A stretch of 64,000 bases of DNA from Bacteroidota bacterium (GTDB lineage Bacteria; Bacteroidota; Bacteroidia; Bacteroidales; F082): positions 62,001 to 126,000 of the forward strand of contig WOUZ01000004.1 of NCBI GenBank assembly GCA_009773165.1, given 5' to 3'. The position numbers were made by a program, and so were the translations under genes. Position 1 is the stretch's first letter, and every line of letters starts with the position of its first letter. The notes below the pieces were generated by a model. That model ran no database searches. It was not told the DNA's origin and worked only from the letters and a program-made list of their open reading frames with translations. Of this stretch, positions 35,807 to 45,492 are shown one piece after another.

Positions 35807-36931
35807 GTGAATACTCAAAAAAAATCAAAAAAAGACATCATCCTTGTTGTTGATGATCAGCCAAATAACTTGAAAGTCATTTCAAGTGTGTTAGGTGAAT
35901 CTTATTCATTAAGTTTTGCAAATAATGGAGTTAATGCTCTCAAGATTCTCGACGGCCTCACTCCTGATCTCGTTTTGCTTGATGTGATGATGCCCGAAAT
36001 GGATGGTTATGAAGTGTGTCAACATATTAAATCAAACGAAAAGACGAAAGACATACCAGTTATTTTTCTGACAGCAAAAACGGATATCGAAGATATCATC
36101 AAAGCTTTTAAAGCGGGTGCGGTAGATTACATCACCAAGCCATTCAATATCATGGAGTTAAAAGTTAGGGTGAGTAATCATATTAACTTAAAACACGCTC
36201 ATTCGGAACTCGAAGAGGCCAATAAAAAACTCATAAAGCTGAACCATGAAAAGGACAAATTTTTTACAATTATTGCACATGATTTAAGAAACCCTTTTAT
36301 TGGAATTACAAGCCTGAGTAAAATCATGCTCGATCAGCTAAAATCGAACGATTTTGAAAATATGGAAGAATATGTTCAAGAGATCAATAATGCATCCAAA
36401 AACGCATATAATTTATTGAAAAACCTACTCAATTGGGCACGGTCACAAACCGGCCGGATGGAGTTCACTCCTACCCTATTATCCGTTTTTTCTTTATTGG
36501 AAGAAACCGTAAATCTGCTAAAAGAGTCTGCCAGTTTGAAAGGTATTAATCTAATTAATACCGTACCTGCTGATATTGAAATAGTTGGCGACAAAGAAAT
36601 GCTAAGTGTTGTTTTTCGCAATATCATTTCCAACGCTATCAAATTCACAAAAACGGGAGGAACAATTCGTATTGAAGCTATTCAAAATGAATCAGAACTT
36701 ACAATTCAAGTGATTGATTCCGGAATTGGAATGACACCAAAAATGATAGAAGATATTTTTAAAATTGATAAATCAAGTGGTCGAAAAGGTACCAATGGCG
36801 AACCCAGCACCGGCCTTGGATTATTACTTTGTAAAGAGTTTATCGAAAAGCACAACGGCACAATCACGGTTACAAGTGAGGTAAATGTAGGCAGTGTGTT
36901 TGCAATCAGTTTGCCTTTAGCATCGGCTTGA
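35807..36931 (+). CDS. Receiver-first histidine kinase (REC-HisKA-HATPase)
   Basis: A 374-residue soluble protein with a receiver at 10-125 (VVDDQ, Asp59 in LVLLDVMMPEMDGYEV, KPF), a coiled linker (about 128-150), HisKA with His158 in IIAHDLRNPF, and a HATPase with IISNAIKFT, DSGIGM and TGLGL. Proteins of this order often receive phosphate from an upstream hybrid kinase and then alter their own kinase activity. The start is a GTG at 35807, four bases past the stop of the hybrid kinase, so the two are surely co-transcribed. No response regulator with a DNA-binding domain is present downstream. Confidence 0.92.
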   Translation: MNTQKKSKKDIILVVDDQPNNLKVISSVLGESYSLSFANNGVNALKILDGLTPDLVLLDVMMPEMDGYEVCQHIKSNEKTKDIPVIFLTAKTDIEDIIKAFKAGAVDYITKPFNIMELKVRVSNHINLKHAHSELEEANKKLIKLNHEKDKFFTIIAHDLRNPFIGITSLSKIMLDQLKSNDFENMEEYVQEINNASKNAYNLLKNLLNWARSQTGRMEFTPTLLSVFSLLEETVNLLKESASLKGINLINTVPADIEIVGDKEMLSVVFRNIISNAIKFTKTGGTIRIEAIQNESELTIQVIDSGIGMTPKMIEDIFKIDKSSGRKGTNGEPSTGLGLLLCKEFIEKHNGTITVTSEVNVGSVFAISLPLASA

Positions 36932-37005
36932 TTAATCTTCTCTTTCTAACACTCGCTTTGTTCATAGCTTTCTGAAAAGCTCATCCGCCATTGAGCATTA
37001 AACCT

Positions 37006-37013
37006 TACTTTTG
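37006..37013 (+). promoter_or_regulatory. Candidate -7 box (TACTTTTG) for parE
   Basis: TACTTTTG matches TAnnTTTG and lies 18 bases before the parE ATG (37032). No TTG is found at 19-20 bases upstream. A small inverted repeat, AGCTTT-CTGA-AAAGCT, lies just upstream (36967-36982) and could be the end signal of the preceding kinase operon. Confidence 0.4.
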
Positions 37014-37031
37014 CATAAATTTTTTTTCGAA

Positions 37032-38891
37032 ATGTCAGAAAATTACACCGACGACAGCATCCGGACGCTGGATTGGAAAGAGCATATACGTCTCCGACCA
37101 GGTATGTATATTGGAAAACTTGGCGATGGAACATCGCACGATGATGGTATCTATGTACTTCTGAAAGAGATCATTGATAACAGCATCGATGAATTCGTAA
37201 TGGGAAATGGTAAAACAATCGAAGTAACTATCACCGAAAATAAAGTAAGTATAAGGGATTTTGGACGAGGAATGCCGCTTGGAAAAGTTATTGACTGTGT
37301 TAGCCGCATTAATACAGGAGCGAAATACGATTCCAATGTATTTAAGAAATCAGTTGGCTTAAATGGTGTAGGCTCAAAAGCAGTAAATGCACTCTCCGGC
37401 TATTTCAAGGCTCAGTCGATTCGCGAAGGAATGACAAAAGTGGTTGAATACAGGCAGGGAAATCTGGTGCATGATGCCGCTATTGAACCTAACGAAGAAC
37501 GACCAGGTACGTATATCAGTTTTATTCCCGATGAAGAAATTTTTGGCATTTACCGTTACCTCCATGAATACGTTGAGGAAATGCTTTGGAACTATGTTTT
37601 CCTGAATAACGGCCTTACCATCATTTTTAACGGTCAGAAATTTTTTGCCAAAAATGGACTCCTCGACCTGCTCGAACGTAATATGGCAGGAACGGAAACC
37701 ATGATGTATCCCATCATTCACATCCGTGAAGAAGATTTTGAGTGTGCTTTTACCCACAGCAATAATACCTATAACGAGGAGTATTACAGTTTTGTAAATG
37801 GACAGCATACAACGCAGGGAGGAACACATCAAAATGCTTTCAGAGAAGCGATTGTGAAAACTATCCGTGAGTTTTACAACAAAGACTATGATACTGCCGA
37901 CATCAGAAATTCACTTGTTGCAGCCATTAGCATCAAAGTTCAGGAACCTGTTTTTGAATCACAGACCAAAACAAAGTTAGGTTCTCAAAATATGGAACCC
38001 AATGGCCGCAGCATCCGAACGTTTATAGGTGATATCATTAAAAAGCATCTTGATAACTATTTGCATATCAACCCCGACACTGCCGAAGCACTTCATCGAA
38101 AAATTCTACAAAGTGAACGCGAGCGGAAGGATATGGCCAATATTAAAAAGCTGGCCAAAGAAAGTGTGAAAAAAGTGAGCCTGCATAATAAGAAACTTCG
38201 GGATTGCCGTATTCATTTTAACACCAATCACGAGAAGCGACTCGAAACCACACTTTTTATAACTGAGGGTGACTCAGCCTCGGGAAGCATCACCAAAAGC
38301 CGTGATGTACAAACTCAGGCTGTATTTAGTTTGAAAGGTAAACCACTGAACAGTTATGGCTTAACTAAGAAAATTGTTTACGAAAACGAAGAATTTAATC
38401 TGTTGCAAGCAGCCATCAATATTGATGAAACCATCGAAAACCTTCGCTATAACAATATCGTGATTGCCACCGATGCGGATGTTGATGGTATGCATATACG
38501 ATTATTGCTTTTGACCTTCTTTTTGCAGTTTTATCCCGATCTTGTTAGAAGCGGACATGTTTACATCCTGCAAACACCTTTATTCCGGGTGCGCAATAAA
38601 AAAGAAACCATCTATTGTTATTCCGATGAGGAACGTCAGGCTGCATTAAAAAAACTGGGAGCGAACCCTGAGATCACTCGCTTTAAAGGTCTTGGCGAAA
38701 TTTCACCCGATGAGTTCCGGCATTTTATTGGGCCAACGATGCGTCTTGACCCGGTTATATTAAGGCGTGACATGTCGATTCCTGAGCTATTGGAATACTA
38801 CATGGGAAAAAACACTCCTGAACGTCAAACATTTATTATCAACAACCTTAGATTGGAAGAAGATTTGACAGAAGAGAAAATTACTATCTGA
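37032..38891 (+). CDS. parE: DNA topoisomerase IV subunit B
   Basis: A 619-residue type IIA topoisomerase ATPase subunit. The GHKL region has [18 protein letters not shown], and [14 protein letters not shown]; the transducer carries a QTKTKLG loop; the TOPRIM domain has EGDSASGSI (Glu412) and [10 protein letters not shown] (from Asp481); the end has [13 protein letters not shown]. The N terminus [15 protein letters not shown] and the lack of a long insertion in TOPRIM favour ParE over GyrB in Bacteroidota. It relaxes supercoils and unlinks daughter chromosomes with ParC. No parC follows; the next gene is convergent. ATG at 37032 is chosen over a TTG at 37011 that is part of the putative promoter. 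Confidence 0.9.
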   Translation: MSENYTDDSIRTLDWKEHIRLRPGMYIGKLGDGTSHDDGIYVLLKEIIDNSIDEFVMGNGKTIEVTITENKVSIRDFGRGMPLGKVIDCVSRINTGAKYDSNVFKKSVGLNGVGSKAVNALSGYFKAQSIREGMTKVVEYRQGNLVHDAAIEPNEERPGTYISFIPDEEIFGIYRYLHEYVEEMLWNYVFLNNGLTIIFNGQKFFAKNGLLDLLERNMAGTETMMYPIIHIREEDFECAFTHSNNTYNEEYYSFVNGQHTTQGGTHQNAFREAIVKTIREFYNKDYDTADIRNSLVAAISIKVQEPVFESQTKTKLGSQNMEPNGRSIRTFIGDIIKKHLDNYLHINPDTAEALHRKILQSERERKDMANIKKLAKESVKKVSLHNKKLRDCRIHFNTNHEKRLETTLFITEGDSASGSITKSRDVQTQAVFSLKGKPLNSYGLTKKIVYENEEFNLLQAAINIDETIENLRYNNIVIATDADVDGMHIRLLLLTFFLQFYPDLVRSGHVYILQTPLFRVRNKKETIYCYSDEERQAALKKLGANPEITRFKGLGEISPDEFRHFIGPTMRLDPVILRRDMSIPELLEYYMGKNTPERQTFIINNLRLEEDLTEEKITI

Positions 38892-38926
38892 GAAAATTCA
38901 GGTTCTTTTTTGTTTACACTTCCTGT

Positions 38927-41269
38927 TTAATCAGATTGTTTCATTTTCATGTATATAACCAATTCTCCACCTTTGATTAGTTCGCTGTGTGTGAGTTTGT
39001 TATTTGTAATCTCAATTCCATTCAGAACTACTTTGTCAACATAGACATTATTAATTCCCTGATCTATGACGTTTATCTTCAGTGATTTACCATTTGAAAA
39101 ATCAATGGTAGCATTTTTCACGAGCGGACTTCCAATTTCATACTGATCCGAACCGGGTAGAAGTGGATAAAATCCCAAAGCACTGAATACATACCATGCA
39201 CTCATCTGTCCTGCATCATCATTGCCACACAAACCATCTTCCTTATCGCTGTACATGGAATCAAGAATCATGCGCACTCTTTCCTGTGTTTTCCATGGAC
39301 TGTTCGTGTAATTGTAAAGATAGGGAATATGATGACCGGGCTCGTTTCCATGAACATAATTTCCAATAATTCCATCTCGTGTAATGTCTTCATTTTTAGC
39401 TATATACTTATCTTCAATTGGAGTATTAAATATCATATCAAGATGATCAGAAAACTGATCCTTCCCTCCCATCATTTCAATCATATGTTCCAACTGATGA
39501 GGGACATATAGTCCATAATTTAAGGCATTACCCTCAATAAAACCCTGTCCGTGTGTGTCAAAAGGATCAAAAGGACTCTTCCAGCTACCATCTGCCAACT
39601 TTGGTCGCATATAGCCTGATACTGAATCAAACACTTTTATATAGGATGCAGATCTTTTCATATAATCATGATAGATTGCGTCTTTTCCAGCCTTCTTTGC
39701 AATTTGAGCAATACACCAATCATTGTAAGCATATTCCAATGTTTTTGAAACAGCGTTTGGGCTCTTATCTTCAGACACATATCCCATTGATATATAATCA
39801 CCTAACCCATCAAAATAGGGGACATTGGAGGTGTTAACACATGCCTCAAGAATTCTATTGATATCAGCATCGGTAGTATTCTTGATCACTGCATCTGCCA
39901 AAACTGAAACAGCGTGGTAGCCAATCATACACCAGTTTTCGTTAGCATAATGACTCCATACCGGCAGCATTTTATGCACACTTTGATCATGGTGAGCAAG
40001 CATCGAATGCACCATATCATTGTTACGCTTTGGCTGGATGAGATTAAAAAGCGGATGTAGCGCTCTGTAAGTATCCCACAACGAAAAAATAGTGTGATTT
40101 GTGAACGTTTCTGAACGGTGTATATTCTGATCCAATCCTCTGTATTCATCATTCACATCTTCAAAAACGACCGGACTTAACATTGTGTGATAAAGTGCTG
40201 TATAAAACGTTGTCATTTGCCCGGGAAGAAGTGTCTCAACCTGAATTTTGGAAAGCTCATCATTCCATTTTTGACGTGTTTCCATTTTGACCTTTTCGAA
40301 GTCCCAATGAGGAAGTTCTGTATGGAGATTTTGAAGTGCATTGGATGAACTTACTGCAGAAAGGGCCATTTTCAACTTAATCTGCTCATTTTCTTTTGTC
40401 TTGAAGGAGAAATAGCTTCTGATTTCTCTGCCTGCCATCTCCGGAAAATTCAATTGCTCATTGAATTTTCGGTAAAAACCTTTATAAACAACCTTTTCAT
40501 TTCGTTTTTGACCATATGCAATAAATGGTTTCGAAAACTGCATCGCGAAATATACTGTTTTTGTTCTGGCCCAACCTGTTGTCTGACGGTATCCTGTCAC
40601 AACGGAGTCGTTCTCGACACGTAAAAAGGTCCAGACATTTTTTCCATCATAATTGTAAATATTCGACATCAAATCAAGGATGATATGGGCACTGTTTGAC
40701 TTCGGAAAAGTATATTGATGAAATCCAACACGTTCTGTTGTTGTAAACTCTGCTTTAATATTTGAATCATGCAGCAAAACACTGTAAAAACCAGGTTCTG
40801 CCACTTCATTCTTATGGTCAAAAGCTGCAAAGAATCCTTTCTCGGAATCAAGGCTTCCATTATTGCCATTCCATAAGCTGCCATTAACAGGCATTACAAG
40901 CAAATCTCCCAAATCGGAATGGCCTGTACCACTGAAATGGGTATGACTGAATCCATATATCAACGTATCATCATATTGATATCCACTACAATAGCGATAT
41001 ACTTCGGCATTGTAACTTCCATCTTCAAGGTACATGTCAACTTTATTTGTTTCCGGACTTAATTGGATCATTCCAAATGGAGCTGCCGCGCCGGGGAAGG
41101 TATGACCCATGTTTTTTGTCCCAATCAACGGGTTAACAAATTGGGCATAATCAGCTGACTCGCTATCAGAAATACCTTTATTACTTTCTTTTTTTTTATT
41201 GACATCATTCGAACAAGAATGAAGCAGGAACATAATTCCTAAAAAATAAATGATCTTTTTTGTATGCAT
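38927..41269 (-). CDS. GH92 alpha-mannosidase lipoprotein
   Basis: A 780-residue glycoside hydrolase family 92 protein with a lipoprotein signal (FLGIMFLLHSC, Cys19). The N-terminal beta-sandwich begins at NPLIGTKNMGHTFPGAAAPFGMIQLSPET and includes YGFSHTHFSGTGHSDLGDLLVMP; the (alpha/alpha)6 part carries HGNEPGHHIPYLYNY and CGNDDAGQMSAWYVFSALGFYPL, which are the calcium and catalytic segments of the family. GH92 enzymes are calcium-dependent exo-mannosidases, most often alpha-1,2, that trim mannose from N-glycans or mannans. It should act on the cell surface or in the periplasm. It stands alone, without a SusC/SusD pair or other hydrolases, and is convergent with parE. Confidence 0.93.
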   Translation of the reverse strand: MHTKKIIYFLGIMFLLHSCSNDVNKKKESNKGISDSESADYAQFVNPLIGTKNMGHTFPGAAAPFGMIQLSPETNKVDMYLEDGSYNAEVYRYCSGYQYDDTLIYGFSHTHFSGTGHSDLGDLLVMPVNGSLWNGNNGSLDSEKGFFAAFDHKNEVAEPGFYSVLLHDSNIKAEFTTTERVGFHQYTFPKSNSAHIILDLMSNIYNYDGKNVWTFLRVENDSVVTGYRQTTGWARTKTVYFAMQFSKPFIAYGQKRNEKVVYKGFYRKFNEQLNFPEMAGREIRSYFSFKTKENEQIKLKMALSAVSSSNALQNLHTELPHWDFEKVKMETRQKWNDELSKIQVETLLPGQMTTFYTALYHTMLSPVVFEDVNDEYRGLDQNIHRSETFTNHTIFSLWDTYRALHPLFNLIQPKRNNDMVHSMLAHHDQSVHKMLPVWSHYANENWCMIGYHAVSVLADAVIKNTTDADINRILEACVNTSNVPYFDGLGDYISMGYVSEDKSPNAVSKTLEYAYNDWCIAQIAKKAGKDAIYHDYMKRSASYIKVFDSVSGYMRPKLADGSWKSPFDPFDTHGQGFIEGNALNYGLYVPHQLEHMIEMMGGKDQFSDHLDMIFNTPIEDKYIAKNEDITRDGIIGNYVHGNEPGHHIPYLYNYTNSPWKTQERVRMILDSMYSDKEDGLCGNDDAGQMSAWYVFSALGFYPLLPGSDQYEIGSPLVKNATIDFSNGKSLKINVIDQGINNVYVDKVVLNGIEITNNKLTHSELIKGGELVIYMKMKQSD

Positions 41270-41307
41270 CTCGTAACACTTTACTAATTCTATTCAGTTT
41301 TACAAAA

Positions 41308-41315
41308 CAAAGATA
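41308..41315 (-). promoter_or_regulatory. Candidate -7 box (TATCTTTG) for the GH92 gene
   Basis: The minus strand reads TATCTTTG, the commonest form of TAnnTTTG, giving a leader of about 33 bases to the ATG at 41269. No well-spaced TTG is seen. The rest of the divergent gap to 41500 has no clear element on the plus strand besides TACTTTTTG near 41437, one base longer than the consensus. Confidence 0.45.
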
Positions 41316-41500
41316 CTTGGAGATTTCAAGCAGCCATTATCAATTACTAAAATATCCAAATTCTTTTTCGATTTAGTTGAACTGAAAATATTAATAAAGC
41401 TAGCCATCACTTTAGAGTATTCATTAACTTCGCCGATACTTTTTGTTAACAATACATGTTGCTTGATGATATAATCCAATCGCAACATAACCATTTCATT

Positions 41501-42400
41501 ATGAGACAATTATTTTATAAATTGATTTATCAGGAGCATGTTAATTATGTTCTGCGTAATCTGAACCAGCTCTTTCTTGGCCTACTGCCTTGCAAAATCA
41601 AACTTCCACCATCGGGTATGATCAAGATGTTTGATAGTAAAGGCAAACCGATTGCGGTACATACCAATCAGACCAATTACCTCACACATCTGCTTTTTTG
41701 GGAGGGCGGAGCGATGAAATTTGAATACACCCCGCTATTTGTTCAGCTTATTAAAAAAGTGAATACTTTTTATGATATTGGGGCAAACATTGGATATTAT
41801 TCGCTTTTGGCAGCATCCGAAAACAAGGAAGCTGTCATCGTAGGTTTTGAGCCAGCAAGTGGGCCCTTGTACTATTTTAGAAAAAATGTGGAGGCTAATA
41901 ACTTCCATCAAATACGAATCGAATCAATCGCATTAGCTGAAAAAGAAGGCGAACTCACCTTTTTTGAAATCAAAAACAAAAAATACCACTATTTAGAACA
42001 TAATCTTGCTGGTGAAAGCAATGCCGGAAGCAAAACTATTGGCAAAAACTTTGTTCCTGTTAACGTAATATCCTCTACCTTAGATATGTATGCTCAAAAG
42101 CATAACGATATCATTGATCTCATAAAAATGGATACCGAAGGTACTGAACACCTGATTCTTCAAAAAAGCCAGCATGTGCTTGAAACAATGAAACCAATCA
42201 TTATTTGTGAAACCTTGTTTAACACGATTGAAAATGAGCTGGAAATTGTTATGAAATCACATGGATTTTTATTCTTTAACCATGTGCCTGAAGGTTTAAA
42301 ACAAGTTGAGGGTATAACCCGCACCACTGATGATGGTGTTAGGAATTGCTTTTTTGTTCATCCTTCAAAGGTTCATCTGATTCAGGAGTTTATCGTTTGA
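41501..42400 (+). CDS. FkbM family methyltransferase
   Basis: A 299-residue SAM-dependent methyltransferase. FYDIGANIGYYSLLAA is the SAM-binding loop, FEPASGPLYYF follows as the acidic strand motif, and IDLIKMDTEGTEHLILQ is the hallmark FkbM segment. FkbM enzymes O-methylate sugars and other hydroxyls, including sugars of surface glycans. No partner gene adjoins: the GH92 gene is divergent and a protease gene follows after 56 bases. The ATG at 41501 (MRQLFYKLIYQ) is preferred because the earlier ATG at 41456 lies very near the likely promoter, but the longer form of 314 residues cannot be excluded. Confidence 0.88.
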   Translation: MRQLFYKLIYQEHVNYVLRNLNQLFLGLLPCKIKLPPSGMIKMFDSKGKPIAVHTNQTNYLTHLLFWEGGAMKFEYTPLFVQLIKKVNTFYDIGANIGYYSLLAASENKEAVIVGFEPASGPLYYFRKNVEANNFHQIRIESIALAEKEGELTFFEIKNKKYHYLEHNLAGESNAGSKTIGKNFVPVNVISSTLDMYAQKHNDIIDLIKMDTEGTEHLILQKSQHVLETMKPIIICETLFNTIENELEIVMKSHGFLFFNHVPEGLKQVEGITRTTDDGVRNCFFVHPSKVHLIQEFIV

Positions 42401-42456
42401 CCAAATGTTAATTATTTGTATAATAGTTAGTTAATGTATTACCTAAATTTATTTCA

Positions 42457-45261
42457 ATGAAAAAATTTATCGCATTTAACATCCTTTATTTTGCTGTGCT
42501 GATACAGCTTTTAGCGCAGGTCGATCTGAATCAACCACTTCCTGTTGACAAAGATGTCAAAATCGGAAAACTTGAAAACGGGATGACCTATTACATTCGC
42601 CACAACACAATGCCAGCCAATAGGTTGGAGATGAGATTAGTGGTAAATGCCGGATCTATTCTTGAGGATGATGAGCAACAAGGACTTGCACATTTTACCG
42701 AACATATGGCTTTCAATGGAACGGCCAACTTCTCAAAAAGTGCGCTCATCGATTTTCTGGAAAGAGCCGGTGTGAGGTTTGGTGCTGACCTGAATGCCTA
42801 CACCAGTTTTGATGAGACAGTGTACATGCTGCAACTTCCAACCGATCGTCAGGGTCTTATCGATTCCGCTTTCATGGTGATGGAGGACTGGGCACATCAG
42901 GTAGCTTTAGAAGGCGAAGAAATTGATAAAGAACGTGGAGTAATACGCGAAGAATGGCGGTTAGGTCTTGGTGCTGATGACAGAATGCGTAAAGCATATT
43001 TTCCTGTTATTTTCAACGGATCAAAATATGCAAACCGCTTACCTATTGGGCAAGTTGGTGTGATTGATACGGCATCGTATGAAACACTACGAAGGTTTTA
43101 CAAAGAATGGTACCGACCTAATTTACAGGCTATTATAGTAACCGGCGACCTTGATCTTGCTGTAATGGAAGCGAAAATTCAGCAACATTTTGCATCAATA
43201 ACCAATCCTGATGGTGCTCGTGAACGCACAAAATTCAGCATCCCCGAGAACAAAGAACCTTTAGTTGCCATCACAACCGACCCTGAAGCAACCAACACCT
43301 CAGTAATGATCTTTTATAAACATCCTAAAAAAGAAATTGCTACTCTGGATGATTACAAGACAAAGCTGATGCAAAACATCTACTCCAGTATGATTATCAG
43401 CCGTTTTAACGAGATCAATCAAAAAGCAGAATCGCCTTTTGTGTCAGCTTTTAGTTATTATGGTGGTTTTATTGGCAGGGCTTCTGATGCATATGTGTCA
43501 ACTGCAGGTGTAAAAGAAAATCAGATTCCTGCTGCAATCAAAGTAATGGTTGTTGAAAATGAGAGGGTTAAACAACATGGATTTACTTCATCTGAATTTG
43601 AAAGACAAAAAAAGCAGATTATTTCAGGCCTCGAAAAACGCCAGAAAGAGAAAGACAAAACGCCTTCAGCAAACTTTGTAAGAGATTATACCAATCATTT
43701 TCTCAACAAAAGTCCGATACCGGGAATCGATAATGAGTTGCAGCTGACAAAAGAATTGCTTCCGCTAATTAAACTGGAAGAAATGAATCAACTTGCAGGT
43801 CAATGGATTACAAAAGATAATATGGTTGTTGTTGTAACAGCTCCCGAGAAAGAAGGTATTGTTATCCCAAAAAAAGAGGAAGTGCTTGGTTTGATTGAAG
43901 CTGCTAAACAAACAAAAGTTGAACCTTATGTGGATAGTTTTTCCGAAGCACCTTTGTTAAGTAAGAAATTAAAACCGGGAGTTATTGCACAAAGATCAGC
44001 AGATGAAGCACTTGGAATTGAAACCATTACACTTAAAAACGGCGTAAAAGTTGTTATAAAATCGACCGATTTTAAGAATGATGAAATACTCTTTACAGCC
44101 TATGGTCCGGGAGGAGCGTCAACAGTGGATGATGATAAAGTCTATGCTGTAAACAATGCCGCCCGCCTGGTTGGGAAAAGTGGTTTAGGTAATTTCAGCA
44201 GCACTGACCTGGAGAAAAAACTCACTGGGCTCAATGTGAGTGTACAACCTTACATTGATGAGCTTCGGCAAGGATTACGAGGCAATGCCAGTCCAAAGGA
44301 TTTTGAAACACTTTTGCAGCTTATCTATCTTCATTTTGAACCTGCAAGACGCGATCAGCAAGCGTTTGAAGCATTCAAATCGCAGCTTGTCAATCAGTTT
44401 AAGTTTATGAAATCTAACCCTCAGGCTGTGTTCAGTGATACTGTTGCAAAGGTTGCCTCGTGTGGTAGTCCACGTACAATTGTATTGCCAAATGAAGGGC
44501 ATCTCGCTCAACTTCAGGCTGATGTGATGTATTCTATTTATGATCAGCTTTTTGTTGATGCAAGTAATTTCACCTTCATTTTTACAGGTAATATCGTTAA
44601 TAAAGATCATCTGGATCTGATTACAACCTATCTTGGAAACCTTCCTGTTAAAAAATCATTGGAATGGGTTGATAGAAAAGGCTGTTTTCCCGAAGGAAAG
44701 ACAGAGACAAAAGTTTATGCCGGGACAGAATATAAGAGTATGGTTGCGATGTTGTTTAAAGAAAATTTTGAGTACAATTCATCAACTATTCTTGGGATGA
44801 ATCTTCTTTCGAAAGCCTACAACATCAAGCTACGCGAAAATATGCGCGAAGAAATTGGTGGTGTTTATGGCGTTGGAGCAAGGATATCAACTACTCGTTT
44901 TCCTGAACCAAAATGCTCTGTTTATGTAAGTTGGGGTACAAACCCCGAACTTGTTGATACGCTTTCAACTATTGTTTTTGATCAGATGAAACAGCTGATT
45001 ACTGTTGGGCCATCCTCCGAAGACTTGCAGAAAGTGAAAGAGACCTCTGTCAGAGAGCGAGAAACAGATGACCGTCAGAACAGATTTTGGCTGAGCTATA
45101 TCGAAAATTCACTTCAAAACGATCTGCCTATGCTCAGCTTCGAAGCATATAAAAAACAAGTGGAAGCAGCAACAGCCAACGATTTGAGAGATCTGGCCGC
45201 TAAATTTCTACGTCCAGAGCATTATGCACGCGTGGTATTGTATCCTGAAAAGAAAGAATAG
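42457..45261 (+). CDS. M16 family zinc metalloprotease, exported
   Basis: A 934-residue insulinase/pitrilysin-type peptidase with a signal sequence (KKFIAFNILYFAVLIQLLAQ). The zinc motif HFTEH is at 79-83, with the third ligand in the following helix near GEEIDKERGVIREEW. A first half (about 35-480) contains M16 and M16_C domains and a second half (about 510-930) contains the inactive pair, including RENMREEIGGVYGVGARIST, the usual R-x-x-x-Y-like substrate-binding segment. These enzymes degrade peptides in the periplasm. Monocistronic: a strong terminator lies just downstream. Confidence 0.93.
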   Translation: MKKFIAFNILYFAVLIQLLAQVDLNQPLPVDKDVKIGKLENGMTYYIRHNTMPANRLEMRLVVNAGSILEDDEQQGLAHFTEHMAFNGTANFSKSALIDFLERAGVRFGADLNAYTSFDETVYMLQLPTDRQGLIDSAFMVMEDWAHQVALEGEEIDKERGVIREEWRLGLGADDRMRKAYFPVIFNGSKYANRLPIGQVGVIDTASYETLRRFYKEWYRPNLQAIIVTGDLDLAVMEAKIQQHFASITNPDGARERTKFSIPENKEPLVAITTDPEATNTSVMIFYKHPKKEIATLDDYKTKLMQNIYSSMIISRFNEINQKAESPFVSAFSYYGGFIGRASDAYVSTAGVKENQIPAAIKVMVVENERVKQHGFTSSEFERQKKQIISGLEKRQKEKDKTPSANFVRDYTNHFLNKSPIPGIDNELQLTKELLPLIKLEEMNQLAGQWITKDNMVVVVTAPEKEGIVIPKKEEVLGLIEAAKQTKVEPYVDSFSEAPLLSKKLKPGVIAQRSADEALGIETITLKNGVKVVIKSTDFKNDEILFTAYGPGGASTVDDDKVYAVNNAARLVGKSGLGNFSSTDLEKKLTGLNVSVQPYIDELRQGLRGNASPKDFETLLQLIYLHFEPARRDQQAFEAFKSQLVNQFKFMKSNPQAVFSDTVAKVASCGSPRTIVLPNEGHLAQLQADVMYSIYDQLFVDASNFTFIFTGNIVNKDHLDLITTYLGNLPVKKSLEWVDRKGCFPEGKTETKVYAGTEYKSMVAMLFKENFEYNSSTILGMNLLSKAYNIKLRENMREEIGGVYGVGARISTTRFPEPKCSVYVSWGTNPELVDTLSTIVFDQMKQLITVGPSSEDLQKVKETSVRERETDDRQNRFWLSYIENSLQNDLPMLSFEAYKKQVEAATANDLRDLAAKFLRPEHYARVVLYPEKKE

Positions 45262-45286
45262 TTAAATCACTATTACAAGTTTTTAG

Positions 45287-45325
45287 AAGAGGCTCTCCCC
45301 TGTTTTGGGGAAAGTCTCTTTTTCT
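45287..45325 (+). terminator. Rho-independent terminator of the M16 protease gene
   Basis: A 14-base stem (45287-45300 with 45307-45320) has one G-U pair and one mismatch, a six-base loop TGTTTT and a GC-rich CCCC/GGGG top. It is followed by a T-rich tail. It begins 25 bases after the protease stop codon and is a convincing terminator. Confidence 0.85.
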
Positions 45326-45492
45326 TTGAAAAAGTTGCAAGTAAGTTGACTTAGCTAATTTTTGTATCTACTAAATATACAAACCCGAAATTGTTAAGAT
45401 ATAAATAGCTGTCCAGTAGGTATATAAGATGAGAAGCTCGGCTTCTTTAGTATCTATTGAAAAAAACCTATTTTTGCAAAAACTTAACAAAG

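Noticed and set aside
37374-37832. 152-codon open frame on the minus strand opposite parE
   Set aside because: It lies wholly inside the well-supported parE frame, has no recognisable domain, and its composition mirrors the conserved codons opposite.
45432-45446. Hairpin AGAAGC-TCG-GCTTCT between the M16 and acyltransferase genes as a second terminator or riboswitch
   Set aside because: The stem is only six base pairs, no T-run follows, and a strong terminator already lies upstream; nothing links it to a known RNA family.
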